DNA from: Roridomyces roridus
Lineage: Eukaryota; Basidiomycota; Agaricomycetes; Agaricales; Mycenaceae
DNA: 64,000 nt
Reading direction: 5' to 3'
Assembly (NCBI GenBank): GCA_029378245.1
Contig: JARKIF010000003.1
Location: forward strand, 1,798,001-1,862,000
Position 1 is the first letter of the stretch; the number at the start of each line of letters is the position of its first letter. Positions 44,599 to 60,136 of the stretch are shown here, piece after piece. A program made the translations under genes and the position numbers. The notes beneath the pieces are model-generated. The model made no database searches. It worked only from the letters and a program-made list of their open reading frames with translations, and had not been told where the DNA came from.

Positions 44599-46455
44599 TT
44601 ACTGCTCCTTCAACTGGCTAATCAAGCACTCCTTCACTCGCTTGGAATCCGCTCGTCCTCTACTCTCCTTCATCACTCTTCCCAAGATCTTGTTCAGCAC
44701 ATTCTCGTGTCCCTTCCTGTATGCCGCTGCCTCGTTAGGGAGAGCAGCGATCGCCGCTGCACATAGGGCAGCCGTCTCGTCGTCAGAGGAGGACTCAACC
44801 AAAAGAGACAACGCGCGCGCGCGCTCCGTCGTAGTTTCCTCGTTTGGCTCAGCGAGCATCTTTCGAAGGAGTAATTTTCCCGAAGTGCCTGTAGTTCAGG
44901 TCAAATAAACCACAACAAAAAACGAGAGAAGGATGTACCAGTTATAGACCCGTTCTGCACAAGGTCGACTAGCTCGCCCAGTTGTGCCGTTGAGATTGGG
45001 TTATCCGCGAACGTCAGTTTGGACGTGTGTAGCCGGCCCACGAGTTCGTGCACCATCCTTGAGGTTTCGTAAAGACGACTGTTGCACAACAACAAAAGAA
45101 GCGCACCAGTTGAACACAGTCCTCGGATTCCTGTTTTGAGAGCACAGACGGTCAAAGTAGGTGACTGCGCCACCGCCAATGTCTAAGTTGAACAGCACAT
45201 CGACGTCTTGCTCCGAAAGTTTGTATGCTTCCAGGAGACGCTTTCGGGTTTCCCAAGGTAGTTCGGGCATCGTGTGGACCGTCTTTTCTATCCTTTCCTA
45301 CTCGTAATTAGTTGGAGAAGCAGTCAGAAAAAGAGTCAATTTACGGGCGTGATTGTCAGAAAGCCCAAATTTGGGTCGGGCATGTAGCGATAGTCCGGGG
45401 CGTCCTCCTTTGAGCGCAATGCGAATGTTTCAAAGGTGTCCTGATTGAAGCCCCGAGTTTCCTGAGGGACAAAACCGTCGTCAGCGGAAAGAAGAGCTCT
45501 TTGGCGATCAATCTCATGGACTGTTGATTTTCAGTTGCATGAAAAGAAGGGACGAGACAACACGAACTGATGGCGGCCTGCATGAATTTGACACTGTTGA
45601 GATTCTTGATCTCGCAGCGAGTCCCCCATGGTTTGCCGATAGGATTCACGGACACGTTGACGTCGCATCGCAGGGAGCCCTGGGTTGTCTCCGTAAGAAA
45701 TGTGTCGGGCACATATGATCAGTACTTGCCGCTTCCATATTGCCGTCGCTCGCGTCTATCGCGCGAAGCATGGTCTGCAGTGCTCGTACATATGCACCCG
45801 CCTCCTCTGGTGATCTCAGATCAGGCTCGGTGACAATCTCGACAAGGGCTGCTCCAGCCCTGTTCAAGTCGATACTTGACGTGCGAGTGCGGGGATTGAA
45901 GGTGGACTTTGCCGTGTCCTGTTCCAGTTGTATCTGTTTTATTCGTATAGGCGAGTCACGGCCAGGAATACAAAGGTAGCCGTTCAGCGCTATCGGTGCT
46001 GCGAAACAGTCAATACACCGAATACGAGACAGACGGAAGACAACCATAGTGCTGCGTTATTTGATAGCCTGTAGGCAGATCCGAGTAGAAGTAGTGCTTT
46101 CGGTCGAACGAAGACCGGGGTTGGATATTGCAGTTCAACGCAATGGCTGTCCGCAACGCTATGTCGACGCAATTTTGGTTGAGGTTGGGCAATGTTCCCG
46201 GGAACGCAGCGTCAAAGGGGGACACATGTGTATTAGGTTCTTCTCCGAGGCTCGAAGTCAAAGAGTCTAGTCGTAATTGAGTCGGTTTCGAAGAGTCTCC
46301 AAGAGTTGTTGCTGACTGGAAAAGAGCTTTTGTCGCGCCTTGAGCTGTGCGTGCGTTTCGATGCCGATAATGACCTGCCAGCCCGGCCAACGCTGGTCAT
46401 GGAATGCGCGACCCAACTGCCGCCAACGAGTGCGACATGAATATGGCAAAAGCAT
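44599..46455 (-). CDS. PET112: mitochondrial glutamyl-tRNA(Gln) amidotransferase subunit B
   Basis: Exons 46455-46317, 46266-46045, 45998-45730, 45679-45568, 45520-45345, 45297-45107, 45057-44939 and 44888-44599 give 505 residues, the usual length. GatB is the kinase/transamidase subunit that converts Glu-tRNA(Gln) to Gln-tRNA(Gln) in mitochondria. Conserved blocks are [67 protein letters not shown] and FVPQETRGF, followed by the helical tail domain ([13 protein letters not shown]). The short basic N terminus fits a mitochondrial presequence. The intron at 45729-45680 uses a GC donor (GCG/GCAAGT). The start codon is only 20 bp from the divergent ATG29 start, so the two 5' leaders must overlap. 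Confidence 0.96.
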
Positions 46456-46475
46456 CAATCTGTGACCGCGCGTCC

Positions 46476-47796
46476 ATGTCCACTCAAAATATACGCGTCG
46501 TCGTCCGATTACCTGGCAATCGCCCCGAGGAAAACGCGTTGGCCGACCCACCCAGGATCGAATGGACACCCGACAAGGCAGACATCCTTTGGAAAGTCAT
46601 TGAACGCTCTCGGTCCACCGAAAATGGAGGCACCGACTGTATACCAACAGCCGTTACGCCTACTCGAGTCTAACCACTTCTTGTAGGGAAGGGTCTTGCC
46701 GCTCATCTCGAAGTGCCCCTGCCCTATCTGCTCTACCGCGTCCACGCTCGCTTCCAAGAGGAGCTGCGCGGACTGCAGGAGATACCCGGTGTCTCGAGTC
46801 CTGCCACTGCCCAACCTCCCGGCAAACCTTTCGATGATCTACTTCCTGCCACAGTGGCTTCTCGTGCTGTGAGCAGACTCAATGGAAGTGGCCGCATGTC
46901 GCCGTCAGGTCGATTATCGACCCCACTCGGTGTCCGAGCGCGTCTCAGCTCCCTTGGGAGTAATTCACGACCCAAGAAGGCGACTTCTTCATCCACACTC
47001 ACCGTCCAAGGACCCAAGAAGGTCCATCGGCCCCTCACCCCCACTTCCTCCGCCTCCTCAGAGGACGGTACCGATTCGGAAGATGAGGATGCCAAGCGGG
47101 AGGAAGAAGCAGATCGCAATGCGGAAGAACAAGAGGCGTTGGACCGCAAACTCAAAGAACTGCAGCAAATGGTAACGAACGATGCTCTCGGACTGGTTAG
47201 TGCAGGCAAGGGCAAGGGCAAGGAGGTTAACCGGGGCCGCACGGGGCCCGCCGCGTCGAGTACCTCTTCCCCAATGCAAAGGAGCTTCCGCCGGGACAGC
47301 TACTCCAGCCCACTCAGCGTGTCTAGCGCTAGCTCCAAATCCACCCCAGGCTCTGGCTCCATACCAGAGATCCCTTCACCCCCAGCTGAATCTCAGCCGC
47401 ATTCCCCAATCAGCCGACATCTATCCCCCAGCAAATCGTCTAGCCCGCCCGCGCTCTCTCCGAGCAAAGCTCTGGGCCAGTCACACCGCCGATACGGCCC
47501 CCTCTTGGACCGTGGAGAACAGCGGGGCAGTAACCATGGCTCAGAAGCTTCGAGTTACAGTGGTGATCTGAGTGGTGAGCATCAGTGCTAAGAACCTCTT
47601 ACCTCTCGCTAATGTGCACAATATAGACAGCAGCCCTTCCAGCTCGGCCATGGAGAGTGCATGGCTATCGAATATACGAGGGAATGGTTCTCGTTTGTAA
47701 GAAGCCTCGAGCATGATTTGGGACGCATACTAACGGGTTTCCTCCAGTTCTGCGTTTGCGCCTAGTCGCTTGGTAGGCCGGGGTGGGGGGCATTAA
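46476..47796 (+). CDS. ATG29: autophagy protein Atg29
   Basis: Exons 46476-46638, 46687-47574, 47627-47696 and 47748-47796 give 389 residues. The N-terminal Atg29 domain spans about residues 4-95 (IRVVVRLPGNRPEENALADPP; DWKGLAAHLEVPLPYLLYRVH). The rest is Ser/Pro-rich and disordered with one charged helix (EEEADRNAEEQEALDRKLKEL). Atg29 joins Atg17 and Atg31 in the scaffold that organises the phagophore assembly site. As in yeast, the C-terminal part is probably a phosphorylated regulatory region. All intron borders are GT-AG and the model is intact. Confidence 0.93.
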
Positions 47797-47949
47797 TTAC
47801 ATAGGACGTGATATGGTATGTATTCATGAAAGTACATTTGAAATCTCGTAAGGTACAAACACACAGCGGCAGCTTCAACGCACTACTCGGTTACAACTTG
47901 GAACGGTTACAACAGGGTTAGGTGCACAAGAAAAAACCACAGCGCGAGC

Positions 47950-51724
<3,775 letters not shown>

Positions 51725-51853
51725 GAGCTGGATAAGATATACCAGCCCGCCTTAGTCGGCGAAATGGGAGAGATGGGAGAGGATGAGAAGGACAGAAAAT
51801 GTTATAGTGGCGAGACACAGCCAAAGCTGTGTTTGTACATCGCATCGCATGAT

Positions 51854-53734
51854 ATGACGGCGATGAACTGCACCGTCCGCGCAGCTTCCCCTCACTGCCG
51901 CCTGGCTCTCCACTCCCTTCACCACGTCGACCACGATGGCCAGCCAAGAAAGACGCGCTTTCCCGACGACGTCGATGTAGTTTCAGCCTCGCATCTCGTC
52001 CTTTCTCTCTCGGGCGTTCTCAACACGGTCAAGGTTCCTCCGTCCGACGTGATCAAATCTCAGCTAGCCCAGCATCTTGTCGACTATTTCCAAGCGGTAA
52101 ATTGACTGGTGACTCCACCCTTTGTAATTTGAACGCGGCGACAGAACGCAACTGAACTCGGCATTGCGCCGGTGTCGAGCATGTACCTCGGCGAGGACGG
52201 CCTTCCGAACCGTACATACCTGTGCAATTGGATATACTGCTGCGCAGCTGATCTCCGTTTACTTCAGTGAAGATCACTCCTTCGTACTGTGTACCACAAA
52301 GCAATCGCGTGCACGTCTCTCTGGTCCGCATAGACCTCAACTATGTCTGGCACACTCTGGCTGCGACAGATTCTCTCATTCATCCCTTCTCCACGCACCT
52401 GTCTCTTCCGTTCAAGATTCTTCTCGACAATGCTGTCTCGCGCTTCTTCAAATGGCATCTAGTCAAGTATGCATCTGCGGTTCACCCTTCCGAGATACTG
52501 AATTCCTTGCAGACGTTACCCGCTCATCTTCGGTCCTTGGTCTCAGGTTCCGCGGTCAACTCAAGGGTTATGTACCATTCCTGACTTTGACGCAGCAACT
52601 ACGCGTGGAGCGACCGTACTTTGACAAGATATTCTCCTCCATTTCAAATATCATTGAAAGGTCATCAAACCAATCCTTCCGCAAAAAGTGCTCGCGAATG
52701 CTTGCGGTGCGTCTTTTGTTTCAATATCTTAATCCAATCACAAACTCTGGTCAAAGTCAATGCAAGATCAGCATGAAGAAGACTTGACGGCCGCAGCTTC
52801 TGCTCTCGCGGCTTACTTTGGCGTAGAGGCTAACGATGACGCCATCCTTCCACTGAGCGACCCAGAAGCCTTCTCTCTCTCGATGGAGTCCCGGTATCGA
52901 ACTTGCCTGCGCCGTCCTCATTTCAAGGTTCCTTGCATTGTCGCATGCAGGGACTGTTTCTGATGTTGTGGTCAGGGATCAAGTGGTGTCATACGCGGTT
53001 CCGACGCGTCAGATGACGAGGACCTCTCACAAGACCAATCCGTGCTTACCCCCGACTCATCACAGCGATTCGACGAGGCTTTTCTTTGGCAGAGCGCCCC
53101 CATCTTATCTACGGCCTCACCACACGCCCGATTTGACTTTGATGAATCCCTTCCCTCGGTACTGCCCGCCGCAAACATAGAACGTTGTTCCCCGCTCGAC
53201 ATGGGCATGGAGATCGAATATCAGGACCCATCCGAAGTCTGCAGCGATCTAGACATGGAAGACGCGAACGATAGCGACTGCCTCTCCTTCTGTGAGGAGG
53301 AGGTTTCCGATACACTCTTACCCGACTCCTCTCTCGTAACGTCTGTCGGCCAAGATGGTCTTAGCTGCGATTTACGTTTTGACTGGAATGGTTCCCTCGA
53401 CGTTAGTCACGTTGACGGGTCACCGGACGCGCCCCACCCGCCATTGCTATCCCCGTCCGCCAACAGGGCGAGGTCCCCGTTTTGCCAAGGCCCAGTCGAA
53501 GGGTGCTTCCCAGGACTGTCGACCGACCTCGATCTGGACCTAGAGCTAGCTTTCGATTCAGAATCCGACTTGGATTTGGCCTCGGACGACCACGCTCTGG
53601 TAGGCGGCCGGGATGAAGCCGGCAACCATCGGGACCTGGAGCATCAGGTTGGCAACGGGAGTAATTGTTTTATCAGCCCCGAGGATGGAGCTGGGATGGA
53701 GGACGAGGAATGGGGAATAATAGAGGATTGGTAG
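51854..53734 (+). CDS. unknown protein with helical N-terminal half and long acidic C-terminal region
   Basis: Exons about 51854-52096, 52145-52211, 52268-52466, 52513-52546, 52596-52706, 52772-52927 and 52976-53734 keep the frame. The N-terminal half is well ordered (SGVLNTVKVPPSDVIKSQL; HVSLVRIDLNYVWHTL; RYPLIFGPWS; RKKCSRMLA). The last 250 residues are Asp/Glu/Ser-rich (DLDLDLELAFDSESDLDLAS) and end in EEWGIIEDW. I do not recognise a family. The start is uncertain: the in-frame ATG at 51854 gives an odd leader, whereas an ATG at 51933 (MASQERRAFP) reads naturally into PDDVDVV if one C is missing near 51961-51965. It is divergent from PKC1. Confidence 0.65.
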
Positions 53735-53927
53735 AAGCGTAGACTGAACGCTACTGAACGTTATTATGCTCCGTGCTCCGTAGACTCTCGTACATGGCAA
53801 CGAGGCTGTAAATACATGGAACCCCTCGGCAAGGGGACGGCATCTCCGGATAGAAAAGGTTTAAGACCAAAGTGGGTCTTGACCAAAGCCTTCATCGCAC
53901 ACCCATCCCTTCCTCGTCGTCCTCACC

Positions 53928-54463
53928 ATGCTCCCCGCAAAGCGCAACAAGATTGACATCAGCGTCAGCGAGCTCACCTCCGTCACTGTTTCTTCCGTCT
54001 GACTCCTTCCCTCCCAGAAACTCAATGAGCAGGAGCAATTACTCTTTGCGAAATACGGCAAACTTCCCAACCACAAGAATGTCCTCATGAAGATGCAAAA
54101 GGTCCGCTCCCTAGTCTTTTGCACCTTTCATCCACTCAGTGACTGTGGGCAGGATCGCAAATACTTTGACTCGGGCGACTATGCTTTGTCCAAGGCCGGT
54201 GTCGAGCCCCAGAATACTGTAGGAACCGCCATCCCGAACCCGGAAAAGTGCGTCGTCATCCGTGATTCATGTCGATTGTGCTCATCCCGCACAGCATCCC
54301 GCATGCATCTTCTCCCTCGAACGGACATCAGGGCGGCCTCTCCATCTCGCCTACGAACCCCACGAGCCCCGTTAACAACCAACCAAGCGGTCTCAGCCAG
54401 GACGATGCGACGTCGCTGCCCCCAACGCACGGCGAAGACGACGCAATAGCCACCGACTCTTGA
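53928..54463 (+). CDS. IGO1: endosulfine/Igo1-type PP2A inhibitor
   Basis: Exons 53928-53981, 54018-54101, 54153-54247 and 54295-54463 encode 133 residues. The signature FDSGDY is at residues 51-56, with Ser53 as the site phosphorylated by the Greatwall/Rim15 kinase. It is preceded by the usual KYGKLPNHKNVLMKMQKDRKY helix, and the C-terminal half is Ser/Pro-rich and disordered. Phosphorylated Igo proteins inhibit PP2A-B55 and promote quiescence entry when TORC1 is off. The first intron is short (36 nt). It is the last host gene before the transposon, whose left end is 337 bp downstream. Confidence 0.95.
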
Positions 54464-54795
54464 TTTCTGCGACCCTGCGACTATGCTCCATGCCCGATCT
54501 CCCGATGCACGAATCCTAGCCATATTACCGTATATATTAACCCAGCCCCACCCTCCTCTTCTTGGGCCGCCATATGCCCGGATTTCAAGCGGGGCGACGA
54601 CGTGCATATCCGCCCTCTTCGATCTCGGAGCCCCTGTATAATAACAAATTGCGTGGACATGCCCAGTCCGCGGCACCCTTGTCTCGGAATTTTACAAATG
54701 TACTGTACCAGTATTATTGGAGAATGTATCGTGCACGGGGCCTTTACAGTCCATAGAATATCTTTGTTCGTGTGAAGTGGAGTAGTAAGGAAATA
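54464..54795. other. host flank between IGO1 and the transposon
   Basis: These 332 bases hold the IGO1 3' region and host sequence up to the target-site duplication. No gene was seen. Confidence 0.5.
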
Positions 54796-54799
54796 TTGG
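54796..54799. repeat. target-site duplication, left copy (TTGG)
   Basis: TTGG directly precedes the left terminal inverted repeat, and the same four bases follow the right repeat at 63927-63930. A four-base match can occur by chance (1 in 256), but both copies sit exactly at the repeat borders. Confidence 0.75.
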
Positions 54800-54823
54800 C
54801 ACTGTGTAAAGCAGAGTCACTTC
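54800..54823 (+). repeat. left terminal inverted repeat of the transposon
   Basis: The 24 bases starting CACTGTGTAAAGCAGAGTCA match the complement of 63903-63926 at 21 positions; differences are at positions 4, 13 and 15. Confidence 0.9.
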
Positions 54824-55030
54824 CTAGGAGTGACCGCAAATCACTCCAAGGGAGATGGCGAGTCACTGCCATGGAGTGCTCTCGGCCACTCCCTTGAAGT
54901 GATTTTTGGCCAAAAACCATAGACGCTGGGAGTGTCCTCGAGCACTCCATAGCAGTGATTCAGGCTATCTTATGGGAGTGCCTTCGGACACTTCTTTGGA
55001 GTACCTAGGCACTTCATGGGAGGCTTTTCG
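54800..55030. repeat. left subterminal repeat array
   Basis: About 230 bases hold at least ten copies of GGAGTG or CACTCC/AGTCACT-like units, often paired as small palindromes (for example GGGAGTGTCC...GCACTCC near 54931-54952). Arrays of this kind bind transposase in plant CACTA elements; the binding role here is inferred. Confidence 0.75.
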
Positions 55031-57454
55031 GCGCCTTTCTGGTTCCCGCGATTCCATTCGAATAAAAACCAATTTTATTGACCGCAAACTATCGACTACA
55101 TGGATACATACGAGTTCGAGTCACAAAATCAATGTTCTGCAAGACGGTGTCAGTTAGCCGATGCAAAGGAAGTGAAAAGAAAACCGCGTAGCTTGCAATA
55201 CCGCCATGGGCTCGAAATGGACGACTGGCGTGGAGCGAGGCGCGCGCGGCGAAAAAAGTCGGCGGTGGCGGTGGCGTGGGGCTATAGCGGAAGGGTGACG
55301 GTCGCAGCGAGGAAGTCGACGTTTACGAGCCGCGGTCAATAAACCTGAGGAAAGAATCAGCTCGCAGAATCCAGCTGTAGAGTGAACGAACCGGAGGGAC
55401 TGATACAGATACACGAGTGTACCAAGGCAAGATAAGAAGACTGCTTAGGTACAGACATTGTCAGGCTGGCGACTAGAATGTGGGATAAAAGACATACCTG
55501 GTTGGTAGTCGAAGCGACAGTCCTTCGTGATGTTCCTGGAATTGTCGTTAGGCGGCAACCAAGTAGGCAGAGGGTGGTGATACGAACCCCACGATGGTAA
55601 CCAGAATCTTGAATCTGAGTTTTCGTCTGAACTTGGAAATCGGTGAGAAAGAAGCAAGAGAAAGAACGATTGGATAAATACGCACATCACATTTGGAACA
55701 AATTTTCATGGTTTTCTTCATTCCGCTTGCAAACACTCATTAGGAACGAGGAAGGGAAATGAGAAGCGCACACACCTAAACGCGACCAAAGAACAACATC
55801 GCGAGGCAGCCTGATGGCGCAGTTAGCTAAAATCAAGTAATTATCAGAACGAGGAGAGGAAGATACACACCGGGCTCGATGTGCCTGGCCAGATCACCGC
55901 TTCTCTTGGTGACGTTTCTGCAGACCGTGTAGTTGTCGTCAGGCGGCACTCAGCGTTCGCGGCAATCTTTTTTTTCTTCCTGCATAATAGGTCAGCATCG
56001 CGAAGAGACTTGAGGGGACGCCGGAAGAGCACGGGACACGCTTACCCCGAGCATGGTCATCGTAATTGCAGCTCGTTGTATTGAGGTGGGGTGAGGCCGT
56101 TGAGAGCAGCACGAGTGGAGTTGAGGGCAGCGGGGATGTCGAGGAGGATGACCGCGTCGCGGCCAGGTTGCCGATGAAGCCGCCCGATGGATGTCGGTCG
56201 CGTACTGTGTACTGGAGGCTACCCCTTCGTCGAATTGCTTGCCATGGGAAGTTACGGGGTAAGCCATCGACAATGGTGAGGAGAGTCGGAAGGAGAGGGA
56301 AGGGAGGGCCGGAGCAACCACAACGAGCAAGGCTGGGGCATAGGGGTAACTGGAGCATGTGAGCTTGTGGATTCTGGGCTGCGCGGTGTCGGTGAGGGTG
56401 GATGATGAGGACCAGAAGGTCGAGCAGCGTCGCGCACGGGTATATGGAGGGATGAAGGGATGACATGCGAGGGTGGAGGAACCCTCAAGGAGCGACTGCT
56501 GCTTGACTGCTGCCGTCGAGAAGAGGTCCTTGTCGCCGACAAAGCGGTGTGGACGACTGCGTCGGTGAGTGTGGTGGCAGCCCCCCAGGTGAGAGGAAAA
56601 GGCGATTGGAAAGGGTGCCCTTGAAAGGGAGAGAGTGGGGCAGACGAGTTGCGGCAACGGGCACGCACCGTGGAGTAGACTGAGAGGCGATTCCGCGGAC
56701 AGAGAGGTCGGCTGAGCGCGATTCGTTGATGAGACGCGTTGTCGATGCATCGAGCTGGCGTTATTAGCTGTATATGGATGTCAGTACGAGCAGTCGAGCT
56801 TTAAAGTACATTCGCGCGACCCTTCTCGACAACGGAAAGTCCACTAGACCCATGGGGCGGGCCTGCCAGACACCCGGTTTGACGAGCAAGGGCGCCGACG
56901 GAAGAAAAAAGACTCGCCTTCATCGGGTTCTTTGGCACGGCACTCCCATCCGTGCAACGTGAATGTATGCGTCTGAAACGGTAGGTTTGGTCCAAATAGA
57001 CGTTGCGAAACTCATATGACGCACCGTTCTGCCCAGAGAACCCGTACGTGCCCGGCGCTGAGACGGCAGATGCTTGCGAGAACGGCGCGTTCTGCTGGAC
57101 GCATCGTTGGCGGAGACGGACTGAAAGAGGCTCTCAGGTAGCTCAGGTAGTTTAGCGCACGGGGCCTACCTGGTGCGAGACGGAGAGCGGCGGACGGGGC
57201 GTTGGGGATGGTGGTGGTGCAGAAGAAGGAGAGGACAAACAAATGTAAACTCACCGACGCGTTCTTGATCAAACGCGACTCTAATGCAATTCTCGTTCAT
57301 TTGGCCTCCAAGAAATCGATACAGCAAGTGGTTACAACAGGTTGACGTGGCTACAGTTTTCTAATCCCAGAAAGAATCCATTAGTATTAGCATAGAATAA
57401 GTATCTAATAGGAAGAGTTTGTGAGCAGACAAGTCGCGGTCGCGCTGGGATCTC
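55031..57454 (-). other. left third of the transposon, coding content unresolved
   Basis: These 2.4 kb contain no long open frame, but several short - strand segments look coding. One starts at an ATG at 57300 (MNENCIRVAFDQERV) before a GTGAGT donor. Another holds DAVILLDIPAALNSTRAALN followed by GLTPPQYNELQLR near 56060-56160. A third (about 55890-55930) reads DNYTVCRNVTKRSGDLARHI, resembling one C2H2 zinc-finger half. I could not join them into one frame with GT-AG introns, so a decayed or indel-bearing third gene is the likeliest reading. A - strand segment around 55560-55720 (KTMKICSKCD) may be its 3' part. Confidence 0.35.
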
Positions 57455-60041
57455 CTACCAAGACCCTCTGCTGCGCGTCTGTCGTCCGGCGGTTGAACTC
57501 TTCTTGGGAGACTTCGGCTGCTCCTTCTTCTTAGATTCAATCAACTCCGGCTTGGCTTTCTTGGTACGCCTCGGCTGCTCCTCTGCCTCGACCTCCTCCT
57601 TCGGCTCCGTCTTCTACATAATCATCAGTTGTCGTTCAATGCGAGATTGAGGAGCACGCACACGCTTGCGTTTCGGCGCTGCCACACTCTTGAAATAATT
57701 CAGTCATCTGCTGCAGCCCGGCGACGAGAGGTACGTACATTCGTTTTCGAGGAGCTCACGGGCGCCGCGGCCTTGACCTTCTTGAAATGATTCAGCGCGA
57801 CATGAAAGCAGTGACTAGGAAACGCACGGCAGGTTTCGGGGCCTTTGGCGCGCCGGGCTTGGGAGCATCGTCAGTGGCTTGAAGAACGACGGGAGCCGAC
57901 CATACCGCCGGGAAATCATCCAATGAAAGAGTCTGTGCTTCGGGGATCTGGAACACGGTTCAGCAAGACAGATGCGAAGGACTGGCAAAGCTTACTATGA
58001 GCTTTACACCGCGAGATTGGGTCAACTGCGGTTTCCGGTGTCGGGGAGGCTGCGATGAACTTGCAGGAACGATCACGTCGACCTTGACTGGTCGAGTGGA
58101 ATGGAAAACCAAGCCGTACTTCCGACTCTTGCCAAGCATCTCGACTGCTTCGTCCAACGGGATATTCAGATCTTCGGATATCAGCGAGGCGACGATATGG
58201 GGAACCAGGACCACATCGTGGAAGCGTGAAAGCGGGATGAGATTGGAGGTCTCGTCGTACTGGTCCCAAGGCTGCGGCAAGTCCGTCAGCTCAGAGAGAG
58301 TATGGTACAGGGAGTTATGGGGTTCGTCATCGTCATTTTCCGACTCTTCTTTGAAGTATTCGGACATTAGTTTCTTCATGATATAGAGCCCCTTGGGACC
58401 GTAACTGCCACAGAAAGAATGAGAAGCATGCTCCGTAAAAGGCTTGGCACACATACTATCCTGCACCAAGGTCAGCGTCGGGGTAATACGCGCTGGGGTT
58501 CCGAGAAAAATCATAAACAGAGTAATTAATCTTCTGCAAGAATTTGAGCCAGACAGGCGATGTTTGAAGGGTAGGGATGTCGGAACGAAGGGGGTTCAGG
58601 TCCGGCAGGATGGACTCGACGCGGCTGGATAATTTATCAAAATTGACTGGCTGGGGCCAGCCGTAGTGCGTAGCTTCAGCCAAGAGGGCGTTGTGCTTCT
58701 TGAGCACTTCACAGATCTTGGCATCCAGTGATGTGTCTTTGGCATCCAAGTGTTTCTTCTGGGCAAGGAGGGCGGTCAGTGCTGGTGGAATAACCTCAGG
58801 GAGGATGTCGTTGCACTTCTTTCCGGGACAGACAAGCGGTTTGAGCTGAGCAGAATGAGGTTGCTGCACACACGCGATTGGACATTCATACCTTTTTTGC
58901 CGGACGCAATGAGAGGGGTTCAGGGTCGTTCAGCTTGCGTGTCCGTAACTGAGCGCCAGGCGTCAGCGAGGCGTACAACGATAACGCTCTAACTCACCGG
59001 AGACGGTGGCGGTGGCCGAGGGGACGATTTGGATTTGAGTTTTGACTGAGGTAAAGGCGAGCATGCGAAAGGAAAGAATATATGAGCGCAGACCTTTTTG
59101 ACCGGAGTCTCAGCCTTGGTCTTGTTCGTCTTGACCGCGTTTGGCGTCTTCGATGACTCGACATTCTCCTGGACGGGAATCAGAAGACAGTTAAAAGAGA
59201 GACAACGAGGAGCAATACCTTGATCTCTTCCAAGTCGAGATCCAAAGGAGCATCCTCCATTTCCTCCACCCCGTCCATCTCATCACAGTCACCCGTATCG
59301 AGCTCCAAGCCGTCCTCACCCGCTTCCCCGTCCTCTCCATCGACGACGACATCCTCCATCTCCGAGTCGGAGCCTCCGACCGACTCGCCATCGTTCTCTT
59401 CCGCCTCCGCCTCTACATCGTCATCCCATTCGAATTCTGCAGGATCGTGCTTCTCCGCCTCCTTCTCCTCCTTCGCCGCCCGCTTGAACTTGTAGTTGTG
59501 ATTTGTGAGAAACTGCTTGATCAAGTCGCGAATGGGCCAGCCGCCGTCAAAGCGCTGGAAGTATGTAAAATCTCTCTTAATCTGACTGAGGTGAGTGTCC
59601 AGTTGTTTGCACGACAAAAGGATACTCACGCGTGCGATGACCGTTGCCAGGGTGGTCGGATTCTGCTTTTGTATCGTTTTGCCCGTCATTAGGAAGCGAC
59701 TCGCATAATGCCGAACAATTTTCTGTGGATGCAGGTCAGAGGATTCGGGGTATGATGCTGAAGCACTGGCACGCACTGAAAGATGATTGTAGCGCGTTTT
59801 ATTCTTGCTCAACCTCATAGCTGTCTGCAACCGATAGCCCTTTCCCTTTCCAGCTTGGCCCTTTGGACGAGGGATGAGCTTCTTGGGCTTGCTCTGCTGC
59901 TTGGCGATTTCCGCTAAAGTCGCGTCAGCCAGGGTCCAATGTGTCCGAGCTGTGCCTACCAATCTTCTTCTTGGCCTCTGCGAGTTGTTTTCTCAGTTGG
60001 ATAACCTCCTCTTCAGGACTGGGCGCAGCCTTGGTAGGCAT
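57455..60041 (-). CDS. transposon accessory protein, 14 exons, 650 aa
   Basis: Exons 60041-59960, 59913-59777, 59722-59630, 59581-59219, 59168-59094, 59045-58998, 58948-58892, 58845-58457, 58404-57996, 57947-57906, 57857-57828, 57780-57739, 57688-57662 and 57613-57455 all keep the frame. The N terminus is a coiled coil (EEEVIQLRKQLAEAKKKI), then a basic block (PKKLIPRPKGQAGKGKGYR), an ordered helical region (KRDFTYFQRFDGGWPIRDLI), an acidic stretch, a globular domain (ILPDLNPLRSDIPTLQTSPV; FSRNPSAYYPDADLGAG), and a Lys/Pro/Glu tail with nuclear-localisation signals. I know no function. Its place beside the transposase recalls the accessory TnpA gene of plant CACTA elements, which binds subterminal repeats; that is analogy only. 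Confidence 0.8.
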
Positions 60042-60136
60042 GATGGAGGGAGAAGAGAAGAAGTGTATTGACACGTGACTGTGACATCACGCGTTAATTA
60101 AACATCGCGTCGCGCAACTCGCTAATCACAAGCTAC

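Noticed and set aside
59220..59495. Serine-rich + strand frame inside the transposon
   Set aside because: It is the complement of the acidic region of the accessory protein.
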